Of a stretch of DNA of 15,366 nucleotides, positions 12,777 to 15,366 are shown piece by piece. A model generated the notes under the pieces. It searched no databases. It saw only the letters and a program-made list of their open reading frames with translations, and was not told the DNA's origin. Origin of the DNA: CAYONQ01 sp964405375. Lineage in GTDB: Bacteria > Planctomycetota > Phycisphaerae > Sedimentisphaerales > Anaerobacaceae. Where the stretch lies: NCBI GenBank assembly GCA_964405375.1, contig CAYONQ010000071.1, positions 1-15,366 of the forward strand. The letters are read 5' to 3'. Positions within the stretch are counted from its first letter, which is position 1. The number at the start of each line of letters is the position of its first letter. The position numbers and the translations under genes were made by a program.

Positions 12777-12811
12777 GGCCTATACCAGTAAAGGTATAGG
12801 CCTTTTTTTTT
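12777..12811 (+). terminator. Rho-independent terminator of the LamG gene
   Basis: GGCCTATACC (12777-12786) pairs with GGTATAGGCC (12793-12802) around AGTAAA, followed by nine T (12803-12811). Loop and flanks differ from the terminator at 9211-9245, but the ten-base stem arms are the same. There is no T-run on the minus side, so it should not stop dtd transcripts. Confidence 0.93.
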
Positions 12812-12828
12812 GTGTATGGTTGGCCGGT

Positions 12829-13278
12829 TTAAAACAGGCGTGAGCTGTCGAGCAAGAAGGTAACCGGGCCGTCATTAACGCTGGTTACGTGCATATACTC
12901 GCCGAATCGGCCATTTTGGACGGGTGCACCTTGTTCGGCGATTAGCCGGGATACTTTTTCGTAAAGCTGTCTGGCTAATTTTGGTTCTGCGGCGGCGTCA
13001 AGTGCGGGGCGTCGGCCCTTTCGGCAATCGCCGTGGAGGGTAAAATTGCTGATTAGCAGGACGGCGGCGCCGATGTCAATCGCACTTCGATTCATCCTGC
13101 CGGTTTTGTCGGGAAATATGCGGATGTTGACCAGTTTTTCGGCTGTAAACTGAGCGTCTTTCGCGGTATCGGCGGCTGCGACACTGAGGTAAACCAGCAG
13201 ACCTTTACCGATTTGTGCGACTGTTTGGCCGGCGACTTCAACTTTGGCCTGCACGACTCGTTGTATAACCGCCCTCAT
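12829..13278 (-). CDS. dtd: D-aminoacyl-tRNA deacylase
   Basis: Dtd hydrolyses D-aminoacyl-tRNAs (and glycyl-tRNA-Ala) so that D-amino acids do not enter proteins; it acts as a cytoplasmic homodimer. The 149 residues match the family length and begin with the typical MRAVIQRV. The active-site Gly-cisPro motif is present in NDGPVT (G137-P138), and GDCRKGRRP follows the first motif. That first motif, normally SQFTL, reads SNFTL here (S77, N78, F79). ATG at 13278 is preceded by AGGA. It lies 85 bp downstream of the Arg-rich protein gene on the same strand, and its 3' end faces the LamG gene. Confidence 0.94.
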   Translation of the reverse strand: MRAVIQRVVQAKVEVAGQTVAQIGKGLLVYLSVAAADTAKDAQFTAEKLVNIRIFPDKTGRMNRSAIDIGAAVLLISNFTLHGDCRKGRRPALDAAAEPKLARQLYEKVSRLIAEQGAPVQNGRFGEYMHVTSVNDGPVTFLLDSSRLF

Positions 13279-13363
13279 AGCTGTTCCTGTTCTTTGGCTT
13301 CGGAGTTCTGCTCTAAGCTGAGTGTCGGTGTGCCGGGGTTCTCAACTCAATTTATGACCGATA

Positions 13364-13984
13364 TTATCCTGATGTTCTGGGGTTTCTTTCTGGTTGACGG
13401 TCTCGGGTGCGTCTGTCCTCGCGTTCCCTCCTTCTTCTTTCGCGGTCTGGACGTCTTTGGTCTTCGTCTCTGGTTCGGTCACGTGTGCGTGTGGCTCTGT
13501 CCTGTTCTCTGTCTCTTTGTCTTTGTTCTTCCATTCTTTCGAGGATACCCTTGAAGCGCTGCCGTCTGTTTGCCAGCAGGAGGTCGATGGCTTTTGTTGT
13601 TCTGACGGCCCCTTCTTCGACGGCGAACTGTCGGAGGAAATTAAGCTCGGTTGCGGCTTGCTCCTGGACGGTTTTTGCGAGATTTATTCTGTTTCCGGCT
13701 TCGCCTCGTGTCCATTCTCGCGTTTCCGCTCGGCCTTCACTTTCTATGCGCTGCATTGCCTTTGCCAGCTCCTCCGGAATTTCCTCGGGGGCGGCTTTAA
13801 CCACATTCGGCTCGGCCGGTGAGTTTGCATCGGATACGGCCTTTCGGATTTGTTTTGGGCTGTCTTCAGGGGCCTTGCTTTTTTCCGGCTTGCCGGATTG
13901 TTCAACCTTTGCTGCGGCAAAGCTGTTGGTGAAGGTAAGGGACACGACCAGTAAAATCGTAATCAGGATAGCTAAACGTTTCAC
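13364..13984 (-). CDS. Exported charged, Arg-rich protein of unknown function
   Basis: From the GTG at 13984 this is a 206-residue protein. It has a signal peptide (MKRLAILITILLVVSLTFT..., cleavage near SFA-AA), then a Lys/Glu/Pro-rich linker, then a helical part with EELAKAMQRIESEGRAETREWTRGEAG. A long, extremely charged C-terminal tail follows, rich in R, E, D and Q (RDREQDRATRTRDRT and similar). I do not recognise a family. The helical/charged pattern suggests a coiled coil or a nucleic-acid- or polyanion-binding tail outside the cytoplasm. GGGAG lies 8 bases before the GTG. TTG at 13999 would add five residues but lacks an SD. A TATAAT box (minus strand, 14010-14005) lies just upstream. 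It sits between parB and dtd, both on the same strand. Confidence 0.75.
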   Translation of the reverse strand: MKRLAILITILLVVSLTFTNSFAAAKVEQSGKPEKSKAPEDSPKQIRKAVSDANSPAEPNVVKAAPEEIPEELAKAMQRIESEGRAETREWTRGEAGNRINLAKTVQEQAATELNFLRQFAVEEGAVRTTKAIDLLLANRRQRFKGILERMEEQRQRDREQDRATRTRDRTRDEDQRRPDRERRRREREDRRTRDRQPERNPRTSG

Positions 13985-14004
13985 AATCAATACTCCCAAA
14001 ATAA

Positions 14005-14010
14005 ATTATA
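14005..14010 (-). promoter_or_regulatory. Possible -10 box before the Arg-rich protein gene
   Basis: On the minus strand a perfect TATAAT lies about 21 bases before the GTG start. No convincing -35 hexamer is found at 16-18 bp, so this is a tentative call. If right, the gene does not depend solely on parB transcription. Confidence 0.3.
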
Positions 14011-14140
14011 AGTTGGTTTGATAACCGTTTTTCAGTCTGTTCGACATTTGTTTTGCTTACTTAAATAATACGAGGTTCTGTTGTGGTGCGTTCATTAAAT
14101 CGTATTGAAATTTGCTAAGCTCTGTATATCTGGTGATTTT

Positions 14141-15094
14141 TCAAAGCTCCTCTACGGGGGCAAGGCCGATGTTTTCCATAATTCTGTCAAATTCGTCCAG
14201 CGAATAAAACTCGATAGTTACCTTTCCTCTTTGGCTGTTTTTTCGGGTTTCGATGCTGACCTTTGTGCCGAGCCGGCTCGACAGTTTGCTTTCCAGGTCA
14301 AGGATGTGGGCGGGTTTAGAGGGGCGAGCCGTTGGGCCTGTTGAGGGTTGGGCGGAGAGGTGTTTTCGCACGAGTCTTTCAACCTCGCGGACGCTAAGGC
14401 GACCTGCCATTGCCCGGTTGGCGAGTTTGCGGCGAAGCTCGTCAGTGGGCAGGGCAAGTATTGCGCGGGCGTGGCCCATCGTTAGTCGGCCATCGATTAG
14501 CATTTGTTTAATTTCCTCCGGTAAGTCCAGCAGGCGCAGGTAGTTAGCAATAACGGAGCGGTTTTCGCCGAGCCGTTCGGCGGCCTCGGTCTGGGTCAGG
14601 GAGAAGGTGGTTGTGTAGTTTTGATAGGCCTTTGCGCGTTCGATGGGGTTAAGGTTGGCCCGATGGATGTTTTCGACCAGGGTCAATTCAAGCAACTGGC
14701 GGTCGGTTGCCTGGCGGACGAGGGCGGGTATGGTTTTAAGCGAGGCCAATTTTGCAGCCCGGAATCGTCGTTCGCCGGCGATTAGCTCGAATCCGGCTTT
14801 GGCGGGGCGAACGAGGATTGGCTGGATTACGCCGTTGGCCTTGATGGATTCGGCCAAGTCCTCTAAATCCTGCTGGTTCCATACGGTTCTCGGCTGATAG
14901 GGATTCGGCGATATGTCATCGAGGGCGATTTGCTGCAGTGAATCGTGTAACTCTTTATCCGGTGGGAAGTTAGCGATTGTGGCGGTGTTGGGTAATAGCT
15001 GGTTTGTTTCGGCGGGTTCTGATATTATCGGACCCAAAAGCGAGGCCAGTCCCCTGCCGAGATGTTTTGGTTTTTCCTTTTTTCGGTCAGCCAT
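14141..15094 (-). CDS. parB: Chromosome partitioning protein ParB
   Basis: ParB binds parS and, in the known family, uses CTP to clamp and slide on DNA, loading SMC and working with the ATPase ParA to segregate origins. The 317 residues show the N-terminal ParA-contact block KHLGRGLASLLG (10-21), the nucleotide-binding boxes GERRFRA (107-113) and ENIHRANLNPIERA (141-154, more often ENIQR), a helix-turn-helix around 165-190 (SLTQTEAAERLGENRSVIANYLRLL), and a C-terminal dimerisation region (about 262-311). The ATG is preceded by AAGGAG. A perfect parS lies 145 bp upstream. No parA is visible in the 272 bp upstream; it may lie outside the window. The chromosomal type is inferred from length, the canonical parS and housekeeping neighbours. 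Confidence 0.95.
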   Translation of the reverse strand: MADRKKEKPKHLGRGLASLLGPIISEPAETNQLLPNTATIANFPPDKELHDSLQQIALDDISPNPYQPRTVWNQQDLEDLAESIKANGVIQPILVRPAKAGFELIAGERRFRAAKLASLKTIPALVRQATDRQLLELTLVENIHRANLNPIERAKAYQNYTTTFSLTQTEAAERLGENRSVIANYLRLLDLPEEIKQMLIDGRLTMGHARAILALPTDELRRKLANRAMAGRLSVREVERLVRKHLSAQPSTGPTARPSKPAHILDLESKLSSRLGTKVSIETRKNSQRGKVTIEFYSLDEFDRIMENIGLAPVEEL

Positions 15095-15239
15095 AAAATC
15101 GCTCCTTCAGATATTATATTTTGACTTTCTGATTATTGGGTTCGGTTGATAGCAAATTGTCGGGTCATAATGGTATTTCGGGATTTTTACCGGAAACTCT
15201 GCAATTTTGCCAGATTAAAAAGTGGTTTTTGTGAAAAAA

Positions 15240-15255
15240 TGTTTCACGTGAAACA
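15240..15255. promoter_or_regulatory. parS centromere-like site
   Basis: TGTTTCACGTGAAACA is a perfect 16-bp palindrome identical to the well-known chromosomal parS consensus bound by ParB/Spo0J. It lies 145 bp upstream of the parB start codon, outside coding sequence. It may act both as a segregation site and as a point of parB autoregulation (inference). Confidence 0.96.
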
Positions 15256-15264
15256 ATGGGAGGC

Positions 15265-15297
15265 AGTTTTGAGTTGTTAGTTTTTAGTTTTGAGTGG
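15265..15297 (+). repeat. Short word-like repeat near parS
   Basis: The sequence GAGTTGTTAGTTTTTAG followed by TTTTGAGTGG is made of imperfect GTTTTGAGT/GTTAGTTTT words. It resembles the other low-complexity spacers in this window in style but not in sequence. No gene or terminator is evident. Confidence 0.35.
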
Positions 15298-15366
15298 GGA
15301 TAGATAGAATTTTTGTTCAGATGTGGCCGGAGTACGAACTGTGTGGGAGGCCATTGAATAGAAAGA

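Noticed and set aside
13407..14021. 204-codon plus-strand open frame opposite the Arg-rich protein gene
   Set aside because: It is Ser/Leu/Arg-rich with no family resemblance. It arises because the opposite strand of Arg/Glu-rich codons lacks stops. The minus-strand frame has a signal peptide and SD.
15113..15118. TATAAT on the minus strand upstream of parB as promoter
   Set aside because: No -35 at proper distance, and the predicted start would leave the SD at the very 5' end. Too weak to annotate.

Overview
This window looks like chromosomal DNA of a planctomycete, most likely a Phycisphaerae/Sedimentisphaerales-type bacterium from an anaerobic or sediment habitat. The evidence is a PEP-CTERM surface protein, a large LamG/FnIII-like/dockerin-like exported protein, the shared 'MCRK' signal-peptide start, and intergenic DNA full of short palindromic and word-like repeats. 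Phylum is inferred from protein style. No rRNA or tRNA is visible, so the order-level guess is weak.

Layout, left to right. (1) 1-457: no gene; right end of a repeat element and a cluster of hairpins. (2) Minus strand, pdxJ (2138-1407) then dapA (1330-458): a likely two-gene unit for vitamin B6 and lysine/diaminopimelate synthesis, with a recognisable promoter. (3) 2139-2572: a ~205-bp MITE-like element with 17-bp inverted ends, plus two more hairpins. (4) Plus strand, a pgsA-like phosphatidyltransferase gene (2573-3190), ribBA (3252-4493) and a small putative lipoprotein (4605-5132), separated by word-like tandem repeats. (5) Minus strand, a 750-residue multi-spanning membrane protein with seven C-terminal TPRs (7522-5270), convergent with the lipoprotein. 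(6) 7523-8317: another copy of the MITE-like repeat, then a promoter and a ~300-nt structured leader. (7) Plus strand, a PEP-CTERM protein (8318-9178) and a 1008-residue LamG protein (9710-12736). Each has its own promoter, strong SD and terminator, and these control elements are near-copies of each other. (8) Minus strand, parB (15094-14141), an exported Arg-rich protein (13984-13364) and dtd (13278-12829), with a perfect parS site at 15240-15255.

Most proteins are housekeeping: cofactor synthesis, phospholipid synthesis, D-aminoacyl-tRNA editing and chromosome segregation. The parS/parB pair suggests the right end may lie in the origin-proximal part of the chromosome (inference). The two exported proteins form a surface module. 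Their matched TTGACG-18-bp promoters, AGGAGGAGTATT leaders, MCRK starts and GGCCTATACC terminators suggest membership of a larger co-expressed family.

The most unusual content is non-coding. A family of small hairpin elements has inserted into intergenic DNA, into the larger MITE-like repeat, and apparently in frame into the TPR protein gene. No transposase, integrase, CRISPR array or defence system was found.
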